Source: Candidatus Alloscillospira gallinarum (GTDB lineage: Bacteria > Bacillota > Clostridia > Oscillospirales > Oscillospiraceae). From it: 6,604 nt of DNA. How positions within the stretch are numbered: the first letter of the stretch is position 1; the number at the start of each line of letters is the position of its first letter. The DNA lies in assembly GCA_904420055.1 (NCBI GenBank), contig CAJFTV010000067.1, forward strand, positions 1 to 6,604. The letters are read 5' to 3'. The position numbers and the translations under genes were made by a program. Under the pieces are notes generated by a model, which was not told the origin of the DNA, did not search any database, and was given only the letters and a program-made list of their open reading frames with translations. This document shows positions 6,445 through 6,604 of the stretch, in pieces.

Positions 6445-6604
6445 CAGAAAACTGAATTTTTCTCAACAGTTTGGCTCTTTGGCTTAATAAAATTTTCATC
6501 AAAAATTGTGGTAAATAATTGAAATATAAAATATTCTGTACAACATGTTGTGCTGATGTCAGAATATGTCGAAATTTGCGATGAAAAATACTGGAAATAG
6601 CGTA
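6445..6604. other. AT-rich intergenic tail with no supported gene
   Basis: No reading frame of note with a ribosome binding site is visible. A 6-bp hairpin, AAACTG (6449-6454) with CAGTTT (6467-6472), follows the M5-like stop but has a 12-base loop and no T-tract, so it is a poor terminator. Nested inverted repeats lie further right. The region may be the upstream region of a gene beyond the window, but I could not identify a promoter with good spacing. Confidence 0.5.
6531..6567. repeat. Inverted repeat enclosing a 12-bp perfect palindrome
   Basis: ATATTCTG (6531-6538) is a perfect inverted copy of CAGAATAT (6560-6567). Between them lies the perfect palindrome ACAACATGTTGT (6540-6551). The palindrome is off-centre in the outer repeat, which argues against one simple stem and suits a protein-binding operator or two alternative structures. 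The palindromes are directly visible; a function is inferred. Confidence 0.55.

Noticed and set aside
6449..6472. Possible terminator after the M5-like gene
   Set aside because: Only 6 bp of stem with a 12-base loop, followed by GGCTCTTTGG rather than a T-tract.
1..6604. CRISPR array, insertion sequence, tRNA, rRNA, riboswitch, toxin-antitoxin or defence system
   Set aside because: No regularly spaced repeats, transposase motifs, tRNA cloverleaf or rRNA sequence were seen; all large frames belong to identifiable housekeeping families.

Overview
The window looks like a chromosomal housekeeping segment from a low-to-mid G+C Gram-positive anaerobe. The best guess is class Clostridia, in the Oscillospiraceae/Ruminococcaceae neighbourhood. 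This rests on strong AAGGAG-type ribosome binding sites, AT-rich intergenic regions with consensus sigma-A-like promoters, an RNase M5-type protein, an HPr-like protein and a comEC-holA gene pair. The taxonomic placement is an inference from protein character and gene order, not from a database search.

Layout: (1) The 3' nine-tenths of trmD (tRNA m1G37 methyltransferase) enters from the left edge on the + strand and ends at 688. (2) A strong hairpin terminator that can work in both directions (about 698-740) separates it from a convergent minus-strand pair: a 75-residue HPr-like protein without the phosphocarrier histidine (758-985) and a class I/II aspartate-type aminotransferase (1153-2343). 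Each has its own near-consensus promoter with a 17-bp spacer. (3) A 183-bp divergent intergenic region leads to a plus-strand operon: comEC (2527-4776), holA (4790-5836) and an RNase M5-like Toprim protein (5833-6444). Spacings are 13 bp and a 4-base overlap with a TTG start. (4) The last 160 bases are AT-rich, carry nested inverted repeats, and show no convincing gene.

How the genes relate: trmD (decoding fidelity), holA (clamp loading in replication) and rnmV (5S rRNA maturation) are core information-processing genes. ComEC is the inner-membrane DNA-uptake channel. The aminotransferase links aspartate/glutamate metabolism. comEC followed by holA is also the order in Bacillus subtilis; here an RNase M5-like gene takes the downstream place of rpsT. 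No mobile element, CRISPR array, tRNA, rRNA or clearly novel system was found. The points most worth a second look are the HPr-like protein without its active histidine, substitutions in usually conserved TrmD positions, the coupled TTG start of the M5-like gene, and the palindrome cluster at the right edge.
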